Notes: a model not told the origin generated them from the letters alone. A stretch of 64,000 bases of DNA from Hyperoplus lanceolatus (GCA_026929865.2 CM049395.1:32785001-32849000); one strand, 5' to 3'; counted from the first letter of the stretch, positions 27,401 to 40,346 are shown. A program made the numbers and translations.

Positions 27401-28155
27401 TAATGGTTGCTACAGTGATGCGTGTAGAAGGTTTAAAGAAAGGAACTGAGGAGGACACAAGCCTGTGTATCTGATGACAGTTGATGATGTGACCGTACCT
27501 ACATACTCTAACAGCAGGTGGTTTGTTGCCGAAGAAACGGTGAACCTTTGAGGAGTGGAGAGGGAGGAGGTTGAGAGGGCAAAGTATTTTGATCATCTGT
27601 GGACTGATAGCTGGCAGGATGGCAGTTAGGATCAATTTTTCCACATTTTAATAATATTGGTATGAGTGTGAGATCCTATTTAGGTGCCATGTATGTAAGT
27701 ACTGTCGGAAAACATATTCAATTTGTAGAATGCAGCGGCCCCTGTGACACTTTTAGTATTACATTGGATGTTTCTCGGTCAATATACTGCTGCATTTATG
27801 TGTATATATTGACTATGATTGCTGTAAATGTTTAAGGTTCGGCACATTTTATTTACTTCCTTAAACTACCCAGAAGTTTATTAGGCTATTTTACTGTTGG
27901 GTATTTTCATCGGAAGCGATGCATGGCTTTTCTGTGAGAACCCGGTTTCTTTGAAATAAGTCAGCGTTTCATGAGCTTTCATAATACAAGAGGGATTTGT
28001 ATAGTTTATTTATCTTAAGAAGTAAGAGAATTTCCTCCACTCGTAACATGAATGGAAACTCTTAATCCACTCTTAATCTTAATTGGAGGCTTTATTGCCT
28101 TATTTAAGTGCATTTGCTTCAAGTGCGTTGTTTGCTGTTGTGGATAAAATCACAC

Positions 28156-28156
<1 letters not shown>

Positions 28157-28207
<51 letters not shown>
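28157..28207. repeat. (CA)n microsatellite
   Basis: About 51 bp of CA repeat. Confidence 0.97.
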
Positions 28208-28208
<1 letters not shown>

Positions 28209-30690
28209 CTAAGCCACATTTTCCACCAAAGTACCAACAACGGCTGCCAAATGAACCCATCTGTTTGCACCTCTCATCCTACCTGTGTGTGTGTGTGTGC
28301 ACGTTAAGCTCTGCCCTGTGCACCAAAGTACCTCACACAGTCTGCCAAAGACAATTGCAAGGTCAGGAAATACACCATCTGAGCCTCTTGTGCTGGCCAT
28401 TATGCTGCCACTGAAAACGAGGCCCCTAAGGCGGTTTTAGATGGGATGTATTACTTATTCAGCTTGGCAAATTCTCACTTACTCATTACCCCTCAATTCA
28501 GCCACTGCCCCCGTCTGTTTATACTTCCGAGTCTATCATTTCAAATTTGCCAGAGGACATTAAACAGCATAAATAAGCAGCCGTGGCCGTTCTCACTTGT
28601 GTTGTTGCTCTCCCCTCCATCAGCTCAACCGCCATTAGCACGATGAATATTTAATCATGTACCTCTTTCTCTATCACTCCACACATTCATGTAGCCTACT
28701 CTTCCTATCCCTGCACATAAACTTGTACACATCCAGCTAGCACTGTTGACATTTCTCTCCACTTTATAGTTCAATGTGGGGAGGAGGAAATCCTTGGGAA
28801 GAGAAAAGGCAAAATCATTTTCTCCCAGTTGCTCGGGGGCTTCATGAGCCGCACTCATTAATTAAGGGAAATGTATTAGTCATGACTCTCCCACCAAGGC
28901 TGTTGCATATTAATGAGCAGTGTGTTCCAGTGTGCGTGTACTTTGTGAGTAGAGGCAGCCTCAGGCCGGGTCCTGACTGGCACTTAAAGACACAGCTCCT
29001 GGTTTGATATAAGAGGATACTTCAGCAGTGCAGCCCTGCTGTAAATCCCCATCCGCAGCATTAAGGGGTTTTTCTTTTTAATGTTGTGTTTATAATCATC
29101 AAAAAATCTGTTACAGTCTAATTGAAGATGCATCAACCGTGGTGTTACGTAATCAGTTGGATACGCTCAGCAGTCAAATCAATGAGCGTGTTGCCATCAA
29201 TACAGCATCCATAGTCATAAGCAACAGAGATCCACAGTTATTCTATCGTTTTCTGATTATGTTATTTTTAAGATGCATGTGTTGTGAACAAATACATTTT
29301 TCTCTGTGAAACCAACACAACAGTAAAACATGCATCACTGTTGTGATTCATTACTAATTTCAAGAGCTACACACATTTTAAAGCCAACTTTCACAATGCA
29401 AGTAGTGATTTATTTAATACTAAGAACTCTATCCTTCACTTAAGTATTCCTTAAACTTTCTCCAAGGTCTCAAACAAAGCTAAAATGATTATAGGCGGGC
29501 TACACGTAAGCATTCCTGATTTACGCATTAAGAGCACTGCAATTAAATTAATGTTTTGTAGAAGGTCTCTTAGGGGTGGTTAATCATGCAGCACCTGCAG
29601 TAATAAAGCTAACTTGTATTCCCTGTACCCTCTGGCTAACCTGCAAACAATACAGAAGTTCATGGTACCCAATAGCTGAAAATAAAACACTGACCCGAGC
29701 ATGTAGAGTATCATGTAATTGATGAGTCGGCATTTAATGAATCAAACAAAAACTGGACTTTTTTTTGTTCATACTCCTCTCTTCACACTGATTTCAATAG
29801 TACACATCATAGGAAAACAATACCTCAGTTCAAATGGTGATAGCATTGTATCCAGCTCATGAAGAGACAGTGTTACTCTCAATTAAAGGGTAAGGAGTGA
29901 AATGCCAAATTGGGGCTTTGAAGTGTTTTTTGACACAGCCCTCAGCTGCAGAGAACTCGGCTGATGTGATGCTCTAATCGGTGGCCAGAGCCTTTTAACA
30001 CAGGCAAATCATGCATTTTTAATTGCTTTGACATTTGTAATGTTACATTGTTTTTGTATTTTTTCACACTCTGGTGTCTCGCAAGTAAAAGAGATGGGTG
30101 ACGATGGATTGTCATGCTCTAGATACTTACGTTCAGTGTTGAAATTCACTTATTGATAGGACCACCGTATTAGACGGATCTGGCTGTTTTCAGGCTTTAA
30201 TTATACTGTACTGTAATTATGATGCACATAGTTCGGAGTAGGAACTTAGACTGTTTAGCCATGTACTGACATTATATTTGCACAATGGTAAATTATCAGA
30301 CATTTCAAGCTTAACGTATTAAACATCCACCTTGTGTGTATATGATTGTGTGACTCTAAAATGTTGATTTATTTGCATGTGACTATAGTCTCGCTAGTAT
30401 CGGAGCCAACATCATTAGCCTAATTGTGCTTATAGGGAGCAATCAGCACACCTGCCATGTTTCAGCTGTTGCTCTAAGCATCTCTACCACTTGATGGGAG
30501 TTATAAAATAACACAGAGCTTGAAAAAGCAACTGTACCTTTGTTATAGTCTGAAGTAGTTACATAATTACTCCAAATCCATTTTGAACACGCCGAGCAGA
30601 AGTGATGTTTGATGTTCAGAAAGCTGGCTGTTGTATCCTCAGCCAAATAGCTTGTTGACTGGAGGAATTAGCCTTTTTTCCAATGACCTC

Positions 30691-30720
30691 ACACACCCAC
30701 ACACACACACACACACACAT
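30691..30720. repeat. (CA)n tract next to an exon acceptor
   Basis: A short CA repeat with one CCC interruption, in the sense orientation of nell1, ending about 41 bp before the second visible exon and directly upstream of its pyrimidine tract. Confidence 0.9.
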
Positions 30721-30761
30721 ACTCTGACTGAGGAATCTCTCTCTATTTATTTATTCCTCAG

Positions 30762-30884
30762 AGCATGACGAGTGTGCCAGCGGCGAGAGTTTGTGTGATG
30801 ATAGCGCCATCTGCACCAACACCATCAGAGGACACCTGTGTACCTGCAAGCCGGGCTACGTGGGCAACGGCACCATCTGCAGAG
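30762..30884 (+). CDS. nell1: nell1 exon: calcium-binding EGF-like module (second in window)
   Basis: Seen: a 123-bp exon (41 codons). Acceptor AG at 30760-30761 follows a T-rich tract; the donor is GTAAGT at 30885. The Glu codon is completed across the intron (G plus AG), so it is phase 1 at both ends and joins in frame to the previous exon. It begins EHDEC, has six cysteines spaced as in EGF (module residues 5, 12, 18, 27, 29, 40), contains CTNTIRGH, and ends CKPGYVGNGTICR. From memory, EHDEC and KPGYVGNGTICRAFC are hallmark strings of vertebrate NELL1 at this position. The linker between the first two cysteines (ASGESL) is the divergent part. Context: it follows the first exon after a 13.4-kb intron and precedes the third by 20.2 kb. 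A CA-repeat lies 41 bp upstream of the acceptor. Confidence 0.92.
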
Positions 30885-32331
30885 GTAAGTTCCCCTGCCC
30901 CTGGTATAGCCCTCCAGACGCACAAACACAAACGTCTTCCCCTATTCATCCTGTGCTGTGATAGCTGGCTTATCCTCTGCTCAGGAAAACACCATGATTG
31001 CTTCTGATGCTTTGCTCCCCTCCTTCACATAACCTAACCAAGCAGCAGCTGCCACACAGACAATGGGAGACACTGACTCTTTACCAGTTTCAGCCTGTTT
31101 TTTTTCCATGTGTGGCTTCTCTCTCCCTCATGACTCTCCATACTCCCTGTTGACCTGTCACCCCGCCCAGGCGTCTTGTCTGGTGTGACCTACAGTGTCA
31201 GACAGATGGAGGGAGGAAGGAGGGAAGAAATTAGATATGTTTTTCTTTTTTGAGAAATGTGTGGTTGTGTGTATTGGACATGTAGTTTAACAATATGTAT
31301 ACATATTTCAGCCTGCTACCTAGACCATTACAGTCTTTTTATTACAGCATAATAGCTAATGCACTTATTGGTTTAGCGAAATCGCTTCATAAAAATGAAA
31401 ACATGTAACATCAATGGTTTAATTCAAAGTAAAAATTGACTCAATAACAGACAGTTTCTTAACTCAGCAGAGTGCAGTTGCAAAGTTCATTGAAAGTTGG
31501 TTTTACACGTTTAGCTAACGTACAGTATACTCCCCTTAAGCAGCATTTCAACATCTATATATGTCGATGCAATTAACACAATTAGCATCTGCAAGGATGT
31601 AAATGTAGTCCAAACAATAGAATGCAAACCCAATTTTCAAAAACAATTAACCTTTGTAAGATGTACGTATGTATTAATTTTTTTCTTTTTCTTCTGAGGA
31701 ACCTTTAAAGCTGTAAGCTTCAAATGTAGATTGACGTTATTTGAGTTTATTATAACATTTCATCCAAACTTTCTTTGTATAGTTCTGTTTCCCTCAGTGT
31801 TTAGTAAAGCATGTTAGACAACTACTGGTCCTAGAGCACCTTAGCTTACAACAGATGGAGATTAGAAAATAATCAAGTTACCGACACAATACATCTCAAG
31901 GGTTTCAGCTTTAGCCAGAATTGTGTAGAAACAGGTAAATAAAGCTTTGAAAGTTTAAAACATCCTACTATAACTTTGCCGTTAGTTGGTTTCAGTAGTT
32001 CAATGCAGATGTCCTGCCAATAAACATTGGCTTTTGGCAAGAGATAGCCATTTTGGCTAGTTCAGGAACTCGGTATATGAATATAAGTGCATTCTATTGA
32101 ATAACAGAAGTAAATCGTCGTAATTTCTGTCATTTATTGTTGTTTTAATTCACGAGAACAGCAACCTAGGCATTCATTGAACTGAACAATAATAATACTT
32201 CTTATTTCATGAAAAAAGCACTTTCGGAGCTCGCAGTGGCATTAGTTTCTCCTTCGTAGTTCTTTGACCTCATGTTAGCATTGATGCAAGAGAATTGTCC
32301 TGGAGGGCTAAATGCCCTCTGACATACATTC

Positions 32332-32333
<2 letters not shown>

Positions 32334-32408
<75 letters not shown>

Positions 32409-32416
32409 GGGGGGGG
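32334..32416. repeat. (GT)n ending in an 11-G run
   Basis: About 72 bp of GT repeat running straight into eleven consecutive G (32406-32416). Confidence 0.97.
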
Positions 32417-33194
32417 CATCATCCATGTGTCCACTCATCCATATGGTATGGCCTATATTTAACTGTATATTTGCACTAAAGGCTGCTGCAGTGGGACAGT
32501 CGCTACAGGTTCAGGGCAGATGAAGCAGGGCAGTCGATAGTGGTCCATGTAGGGCCCTTATTGAGTCTGAGGAGACTCGTTAGAGCATTGGCAGCTTCAT
32601 GCTTCTACAACAAGCAGCACCAGGGCTCATCAGTATCATCTAGGGACATGCACTCCCTTGTCCACCTGAGTATTAACAGCCATGTATGGGGCGAGCGAGG
32701 TGAAAAGAAGATGGATGTATTGTATTTTATATAGCTGGTTAAGTAACCCCGGAAGTATGACATTGTATCTCTTTTTCAAGAGAAAGTTGGCCAAAATGGC
32801 AGCATCAAGTACAGGACATGGATATTGGGTTTTTTTGTTCTGATAGCCGAGTATGTTTTGGATCCAGTTCCATATTGATAACATACCCAGCATCCTCTTT
32901 TTCCTCTTTTGTTTTTAGCAAATAGTTAGCCTATTTGAATTACAATCATGCATGTTGTTATTTTGAGCTAAACAGCAGAAATATCTGGAAGAACATTAAC
33001 AGGTTTAAGATTGTGTCAAAAGATTTGATTCTAGATTTAGATTCGGTAAGAATAAACAACTATAAATGATTTAATTCAACAAAAACCTAATGAAAGCATT
33101 AAGAAAAGATTTGGGAGACGCGTGGAGAAAAAGCAACAGCCTTGCCCATTTATAAATAAGTTAAATCAAAAATCTCTATAAACCAGATTTCTTT

Positions 33195-33543
33195 CATGCG
33201 CTGCATTAACTACTCATCCGATGCTTAACTTGTAAATACAGAGATCCCATGAGCTCACAACAAGAAGCCCTTTCATATAATTTTCATGACTGTGTGCTTA
33301 TGCTTGGCTGCTGTCCAAGTAACGGCGTATCATTATGCTTAATTAGGCTTTGATTTTCCAAAGTGCTAAACACAGATCTCTAGGAGAAAAAAATGCTGTA
33401 TCGTAGAATATCAGAGCTGTTAGGGAGTCAACAACACCAGAAGAGAATAGTCCTTGTAGCTGCAGCCTTGATAAAAATTAGAAAATAAATCCCAAAAACC
33501 TGATATTCATATGCAGCAAGTGTCTTTAAAGTCCTTGAAATTG

Positions 33544-33578
<35 letters not shown>

Positions 33579-34591
33579 TCCGCTGATGGACTGAGCACAT
33601 TTTGAGATATTTCCTTTCCATGTTAACACATTTCATTTTTACCCTCTTGCCATGTTCTACCAGGAATTCTCTCTTATGGAGTCATGTTCTGTATCTGAAT
33701 TGCTGCTCACCACCATGACAAACAATAATGGTGTTGATAGAAGGACGGAACATACCAAAGAAACATTGCCATGGGAAACTAAAGCACATACAAATCAAAT
33801 ACATGTACAGTATATACTTACACATCAAATCAATACACATACCCACACACATCATTGAGATAGTGAAAAAGGGAAGATGGAACAAGCTTTAAGGGGCCAA
33901 ACAAAAACGTATTAAATGAACAGGTGATAAAGATGAGTTTTCAGAGAGATGGACAGTAAAGTCTAAATAGTGTTTAGAATATGAATTATGGAATACAAAG
34001 ACATGGAAATGACTAAACACAATGAGAAGACTCCACTTGTGTTCATGCTGGATCACCAGTACAGTACATTACACCGATACGTGATTGTTCAATTCATCCC
34101 AAACCATGGGCATTTATCTGCTGCTGTTACTTTGACGTTGAAAGCTTTCCCTCAAGATTTTGGAACCTGGCTGCAAGGGTTTGCTCTTATTCATGGAGAA
34201 GAATATTAGTTTGTTCATACACTGATGTTGGACATAATGGGGTTGAAGCCAGGGCTCAGCACAGTCAAGTTCAACAACAAAATAATTTCTCTGAGGAGCT
34301 CACTGCATGTGGGATTTCCATGTCTTCACAGGAAAGGGGCCCTTTCCCAAACTCCTGGCACACATTGCATGCGCTGCATTAACTGCTGTAATTGCTGACA
34401 CTTTGTATACAATTAGTATCTAAACTATTTTAATTGGGAAATACAAATAAAGTACCAGCACTAATCTCATCCAGCAATCAAGGCTCAATTTCAGTTGGTT
34501 CTCTAAAAGCGGAGGTTTGATATACAGCCCTACCCATCCGGTGCTTAACTTGTAAATACAGAGATCCCATAAGCTCACTAGAAGCCCTTTC
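33195..34591. repeat. split direct repeat, two copies 1.3 kb apart
   Basis: Copy 1 is compact: CATGCGCTGCATTAAC (33195-33210) directly followed by a block at 33214-33274 containing GCTTAACTTGTAAATACAG and AGAAGCCCTTTC. Copy 2 has the same first block at 34368-34383 but the second block only at 34533-34591, about 150 bp further on. Only a few substitutions separate the copies. Family unknown. Confidence 0.75.
33544..33574. repeat. poly(A) tract
   Basis: About 31 A residues. It may be the tail of an old retroposon, but no recognisable body precedes it. Confidence 0.8.
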
Positions 34592-36051
34592 TGATGATAT
34601 TTTTCGGGGGCAAAGGCGAGGTAAATCTCTACTTTTTTTTAAATAATGTCAGTAAAACTTCCCCCGCGTCTTATCTCCCCAATTCTGGCCAATTAGCATT
34701 ATGTGAGTGGGGAGTTGGAGGAATCATCCTATACTCCCCGCCTCCTCCCCCTGAGATCTCATTACCGTGTGATGGCGACAGTGTTGGCCAATCGACCCAC
34801 GCTTCCCATCTCATTCCCCTCATACATCGCTACCCGCCCTCTCAAGGAATAAGGGGAATTAGTCTCAGTGTGACTGCAGCTCCTGTCCCTGCTAATGTTA
34901 ATAAGGCGAGATGGAGAGAAAAAGTGTTTTTTGCTGGCCTTGAGCAGTTAGACGGCTGCAAAATCGTATTTCCGAAACAAAAGCGTATGGTTAACCTTCC
35001 ATGTTTAAAAAGCTAAACCACTCGATGAGCGCCCTTGAGCAACTCACGGCTTATTTTCCCGTGAAACCGACCATCTTCAAATCCTGCAAAAGCGGCACCT
35101 GAATTTGGTTAACGAAGAGAGGGTTGCTTTTTTTATTTGCAAAGGTGTAATTCCACCTTTCACATCTGTTATGACTCAGAGAATGACAAGGACTTCAATT
35201 TTTTATTAGATTTTAATGGAAAAAAAACCCTCTCTCAGATCCCCTGTTAGAGCTCATGAATGTTTCATGAAGTACATGTGTTATTTTGCAATGAGTTGTT
35301 GACTCGTTGTTCTCTCCCTACAACTTGCCCGAAAACGTTTGATTTATTTAACGAACCCCTACATTTCCCTGAAGGCTTACAACAGCCTCTGTAGAGTGGA
35401 ACTGGACTTACAGTGTTTAATGTTGACTTAAGCTGATTAACCTATTGCACCAGAGCAAGACTTTCCTACTCATTGTTACTGAAAAGACATCCTGTCTACT
35501 TACATTTCATTGTGGTCTGTGGGTGTACAGATCGGTCTCTCTCTGCTTATTCTGCTAATTATTTCCCCCTGTGCCAAAAAGGCTAAAGACCTAGAAATAT
35601 GCTTATTGTTTCTGTGGTGTGTTGACAAGCTATCTCATGTGGTCGTATGAATAATGGCTGTGTCCTCTTTCACCACACATCTACTTTCCATTACATGAGA
35701 GTAAGTTGCTACAGCAATGCCATGCTTTCGTTTCCACACAAACTTAAAAACACGATTAAAGGTATTAAGTCTAAAAGGACCAAACTAATCTCCAATTCAT
35801 AATTTGACCCTTGTTTGCTACAAAACCCCAATTAGTTAGTACACTGAAGTATGGCGTAACAAGTACACAGTTTCTAGCATGCCTGCAGCTGTTGCCCTGC
35901 TGTGATGATTGCAGGGTCACATATTGTACAGAAAGGCCTCCATCTCAAGAGCCTACTTTACTGCTATTGATCGACTGGGCAGACTGGAAGTGTGAAGGGA
36001 TGAGGGTTTAAGACTCCCTCTACCTTTACTTACCATGCCTTCCTCCCCTTC

Positions 36052-36052
<1 letters not shown>

Positions 36053-36097
<45 letters not shown>

Positions 36098-36098
36098 G
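36053..36098. repeat. (TC)n tract
   Basis: CT/TC-rich simple repeat with two TG interruptions. Confidence 0.95.
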
Positions 36099-36119
36099 TC
36101 TCCTCCCTTTGTATTGCAA

Positions 36120-36335
36120 TTCTCCGGGGGGTCGAGAAAAGGCAACCATTATGTCATCCCCCTCAGAGCACAATAAATAAGCCACAATAATTCAATCGGA
36201 GCGGCGCATGATTATAGATCAACATTGTTCCCGCTGCCAGCCTAATGATCAGCAGCCTATTGCAGAGCCCTTTTGTCTGCAGCAGAATGAGTGAGCTAAT
36301 CTTGTTAATGGTCCGTTTAATTCCCTAGGACCAGT
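36120..36335. promoter_or_regulatory. candidate conserved non-coding block (unverified)
   Basis: Between simple repeats, this stretch is compositionally balanced and rich in homeodomain-type TAAT/ATTA and CAATAA-type motifs (CCACAATAATTCAATC, GCATGATTATAGATCAAC, GCTAATCTTGTTAATGG). It has no repeat signature. That texture is often seen in conserved developmental enhancers, but conservation cannot be judged from one sequence. Inference only. Confidence 0.15.
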
Positions 36336-37719
36336 TTGTACAGACAAAAAGGGGGTTTTAAATAGAGAGGATTTGAGGAGCGAGTCTAAACAGTGTTTGT
36401 GCACGGAGGACAAAAGGCACCGACTTGTGCTTTCCTCGTCTCGCTATCGGGGTTAATCACATAGGAACCAGGTTGCAAGAGGCAGCTAACCGTGGAACCC
36501 AGGCTAATGTATTCTGAGAGATGGAGGGAGGGTGTACATATGCTGCAGGGAGGGTAAGAGAGAAATGAGAAGAGGGTGTGGGAAGGGGGGGATGGGTGCC
36601 TCGTATAATACAGTTTTCATTTTCTTCTTACAAGTCTGAAGCATTTAATTTTTCTGTTTACATAATTAGTGCTCCCCTTCATCCCCCCTTATGAAACAAC
36701 ACATTTAGTGGCGTCTCTGCAGTGCTAGAGGGCATAGTGTTTTACAAGATTGAAATGGGTGAAAACCACAGTATCTGAGGCTATGATTAATTGCAAATGC
36801 AGGGGGAAAAATGTACGGAGAAAGAAAGAAAGAAAGATAGATAGAAAGAAAGAAAAAAAAGGAAAAGAAGAAAGCACTACTTGTTTTTGAAGCTTTGTAG
36901 CAATTATCATTTGAGGCAATTATTTTTAGTCTGCGCCCTGCTGTTAGATGTAAGAAGAGGAAAAGCGTTCTTCTCTGATCTCACGCTTGTAATGTAATTT
37001 AATGCAGTGGGCGTAATATCAGGCGTGCTGTTCTCATTCTATCCCATCCATGGAGCTATTTTTTTTTCAATTAGTATAGTGTCAGTGATACTCTGCAGCA
37101 TTAAATCTGTGCTAAGAAAACTCTTTGTTTAAGACGAAGATAGTTGTCAGTGCTCAGTAACTGTTATACAGTGCTCAGTAACTGTTATACAGAGGGAATG
37201 GCAAAATCATGATTAAAAACTAAGAACATTAACAATGGCTGCTGCTGCAACTGAAATGTGTTCAACTAATTATAGCTACTACTAGCATTTGTACTGGTTA
37301 GAGCTGTTTACTTAAGACACTGACTTGAGTAAGACTTAAAATTCGACTTGGACTTCACTTAAATGAGACTGTGAGTTTGTGTCGATTTGAGATTTACCCT
37401 TACCTCTAAAAGACTTAATACAGCTCTGGTGCTGTTTACAATAATAATAATATTATAGGTAGGTGGATTATGGGAGATAATGTGAAGACACAATCCCCCC
37501 TGACAGCTTCTCTCAGGAGTAGCCAGCCACGCAGCCCACTGAGGAATGTCTTTGAACAGCGCTCTGTCTGGGTTCACACGAACCCTTATCATCCAGTGTG
37601 CGTCTGCTATGCTTCAATAAATGCATCTTATCAGTGTTTTATGGTTTTGTTGCCCTGTTTTCTCTCCATTTCATTGAGGTGAATGTGAGGTAGGAAGAGG
37701 TGTAGGGGGGAAAGTTGAC

Positions 37720-37755
<36 letters not shown>

Positions 37756-37850
37756 CATTATCCTCACGTTTTGTATGTGCATAGCAGAACAAATGCACAG
37801 TATATATGTATAATAAATGAATAAAAGCCTGTTTTCAAACACAGACAGGG

Positions 37851-38478
37851 GCTGTGTTTTGATTCAGGGGTTGCGGTCTTGGAACCGGCCTCGTAGGCTG
37901 CATTTGAAGACCGATTGCGTCATAGCGGCGCGCAAAGGCTGTCCCATTTGCAAGGCTCCTCGCAAGGCTCCTCATATGCGGTCGTGAAATGCAGCCTTCG
38001 TTTCACGGTTTTGAAGCAGTTTTGAAGGCTGCATCAGATGTATCCTTCGTGGCCCAACATATCCCATGATTCATTGCGTTTTTTTCAGAGATGGCATACA
38101 ATAAAATAAAAATTAACAAAACAGCAACGTGTTGCTCCATCTTCTTAACTTTTATATTCCTTTCTTTTTTTCTTGTACTTTTTTTTCTTTTCGTCTGGTA
38201 GGCAACTTCTTTTTCTTTTTTCCTCCATTGACAGGGCTGTCTCCGTTGGCAGCAATCAGGGTTGCTAGGCAGCACAGGAGCGGCGAGTCGTCACGCAAGG
38301 TAACGGCTTGTTACGTAAACCGGAAATGCTCGTAAACGGAGACCTGCAGAGACCGTCCCGTTTAACAAGGCTCGTTGGCCTCAAAACCGGCCTTAAAATC
38401 GGCCTTCATAGGCTATAGCCTTCATAGACCGCGAGACTGCGTCCTACCAAGGCTGCAACCCCTGAATCAAGACACAGC
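37851..38478. mobile_element. 628-bp non-autonomous TIR element
   Basis: The left end GCTGTGTTTTGATTCAGG and the reverse complement of the right end agree over about 29 of 32 bases. CAGGG occurs directly outside both ends (37846-37850 and 38479-38483), giving a 5-bp flanking repeat; if the outer G/C pair is counted as TIR, the duplication would be AGG. The interior has AAGGCTGC-type subrepeats and a T-rich core but no coding frame. Superfamily not assigned. Confidence 0.8.
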
Positions 38479-38600
38479 CAGGGTGTTGACTGGGACTGAA
38501 AAGCACAGAGCCCAGAGGATCCATGCTCCAAAACACTTTAGTTCAGATCTGTGGGCCCTAACTGATTTATTGTAGACTGCAGGCTATGCAGGAAAGCTTG

Positions 38601-38615
38601 CACGCACGCATGCAT

Positions 38616-38665
<50 letters not shown>
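38601..38665. repeat. (CA)n microsatellite with CACG/CATG leader
   Basis: CACGCACGCATGCATG followed by about 48 bp of pure CA. Confidence 0.95.
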
Positions 38666-38666
<1 letters not shown>

Positions 38667-39450
38667 ACATAAAAAACATCTAAAACATCAAAACACCATG
38701 CAGACAAGTAGTGAAATTGGTCCGTAAAACCTTTTGAAACTTAAAGCTGGTGTAGTCCAATAATGTTTACTCCCAACCATTGTTGAGGATTTTTGCTCTT
38801 AAAGAGTTAACTTATTAGTTAGTACATCCCACAAAGCCTTACATTTTGTGTACGATAGTTGTACAATTTAGAGTATTATAATTTTCAGAAGAGAAGTAAG
38901 ACAAAGAATAGTAATAGGTGTTTCAATTCATAGTGATGTTTATATTTACATTGCACTAACAGTATTTTTCTTACTAGTACCGAGGCTCATAATGTTCCAT
39001 CGGCATTGTTCCATTTATATCACCCTCTATCAATTGATACACAGATATTTACTTTGTGATGCAAAGTTATTGGCAAAGTTCTGACGACCACTGCAGTCAT
39101 GATCTGCTGACATTTAGTGTGTAATGCTGCAGCCACACCATTTCCACCTTTGCCAGCAACTATCATTATGGTTCTATTACTACATAACTGGTCAAAGTAA
39201 TGCAAAATGAGTCAGTTAATCAATGACTACAGCCCTCCGTCAAAGACTTAATGGAAACAGACGCAGATATATGGATCATATGTCATTCTACACTGTGTCT
39301 ACTAATACTTATTGACCTTTTGTTGCTGTTGTTGTCACAGTGTCTCTCTATTCTTGGCCCTGTCTCATCCATTTGGTCATTTGCATCCCATTCTCTCATC
39401 ACACACGCACTATTTTTACTACGCCTTTGTTCCTTTGCCATACTAATTTA

Positions 39451-39454
<4 letters not shown>

Positions 39455-39531
<77 letters not shown>

Positions 39532-39546
39532 CTGCCTGCCTGCCTG
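39455..39546. repeat. (TG)n then (CCTG)n microsatellite
   Basis: About 76 bp of TG repeat followed directly by four TGCC/CCTG units. Confidence 0.97.
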
Positions 39547-39743
39547 TCCAAATCCTCCTATATCCACAGTATATATATTTGCGTACATGTCTGTCTATCA
39601 GTACCTGATAGCAAGCTCTATCTATACATAAAGACTCTATGCAGCTGATCCAATCATCTGCACTGCTAAGGTACTGCCTGTATTTTTCTCTGTATCTTTA
39701 CTCAATAGTCTTTATAATATGAAAGCAGTGGTGAATATATTAA

Positions 39744-40346
39744 AGAGGACCTATTATGCTACTTTTCTGGTCTTAATTTCTTGTTTTACACTGCTATAGA
39801 GCAACCTGACACGAATCACATCACAAAAAACTATGTAGATTTTCGGGAAGCTCTTTCTCTTATTTTGGCGATCCAGCACATCCTGTCAACACTTAAGTGT
39901 GTGTGCTTCGGCTCCCTCCGCCTGTGCTTCGGCCATCTCCGCTCCCCTCCCCCCCCTCCTGCAAACCCCACTCCGTTGTGATTGGTTACCTTCCTTCCAG
40001 AACACTTTCAGTGGTGGGAAGCGCGAGCATGGACCTATAAGGGCGCGAGACAGACGCGAACAGGGAAGTGACAGCATTACCATACATGGAAACATCCGCG
40101 TGGAGACGTCACAAAGTTTTATGCGACGTCACAAATTATGGAAGGGTAGACCGCTTTGAAGACGTGACTTCTCGACTGGCTAGAATAGTGTTTAGTGCTC
40201 TGCACAGACACCCCAGACGGTCAGCAGGGAATATGTCGAAATACATGTAAGTCATTATTTGATAATTTAGTATGGTTAAGCATGACTATGAATCATCATA
40301 ACAACGTTTATAGGTCATAAAAGTCAAAAAGCATCATAGGTCCTCT
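39744..40346. mobile_element. 603-bp TIR element flanked by TTAA (Kolobok/piggyBac-like MITE)
   Basis: The left end AGAGGACCTATTATGC and the reverse complement of the right end AGAGGACCTATGATGC are near identical, and TTAA flanks both sides (39740-39743, 40347-40350). TTAA duplication is typical of piggyBac and Kolobok. I recall AGGACCTATTATGC-type ends from abundant fish Kolobok-like MITEs, which would need a Repbase/Dfam comparison. No transposase is present. The interior has a GC-rich stretch with paired GACGTCACAAA motifs near 40107-40134. Confidence 0.82.

Larger units (their letters stand above)
17348..30761 (+). other. nell1 intron between first and second visible exons
   Basis: 13,414 bp bounded by GTACGT and TTTATTCCTCAG. 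Contains a local direct duplication near 19.7/20.3 kb, an L2-like 3' tail near 21.1-21.4 kb, a (CA)n array at 28157-28207 and one (CA)n just before the acceptor. Other stretches (17400-19690, 20420-21130, 21430-28150, 28210-30690) show only AT-rich single-copy-looking sequence with no gene, RNA gene or mobile element that I recognise. The 123-codon antisense open frame at 27273-27644 has no motif I know. Confidence 0.75.

Noticed and set aside
27273-27644. 123-codon minus-strand frame
   Set aside because: No start context, splice sites or recognised motif. Could be an antisense shadow of an old repeat; not enough to call a gene.
30758-30949. Minus-strand 63-codon frame over the second nell1 exon
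   Set aside because: Shadow of the real plus-strand exon.
34594-35016. 140-codon plus-strand frame
   Set aside because: Pro/Ser patches from a GC-rich intronic stretch; no motif or flanking splice sites judged real.
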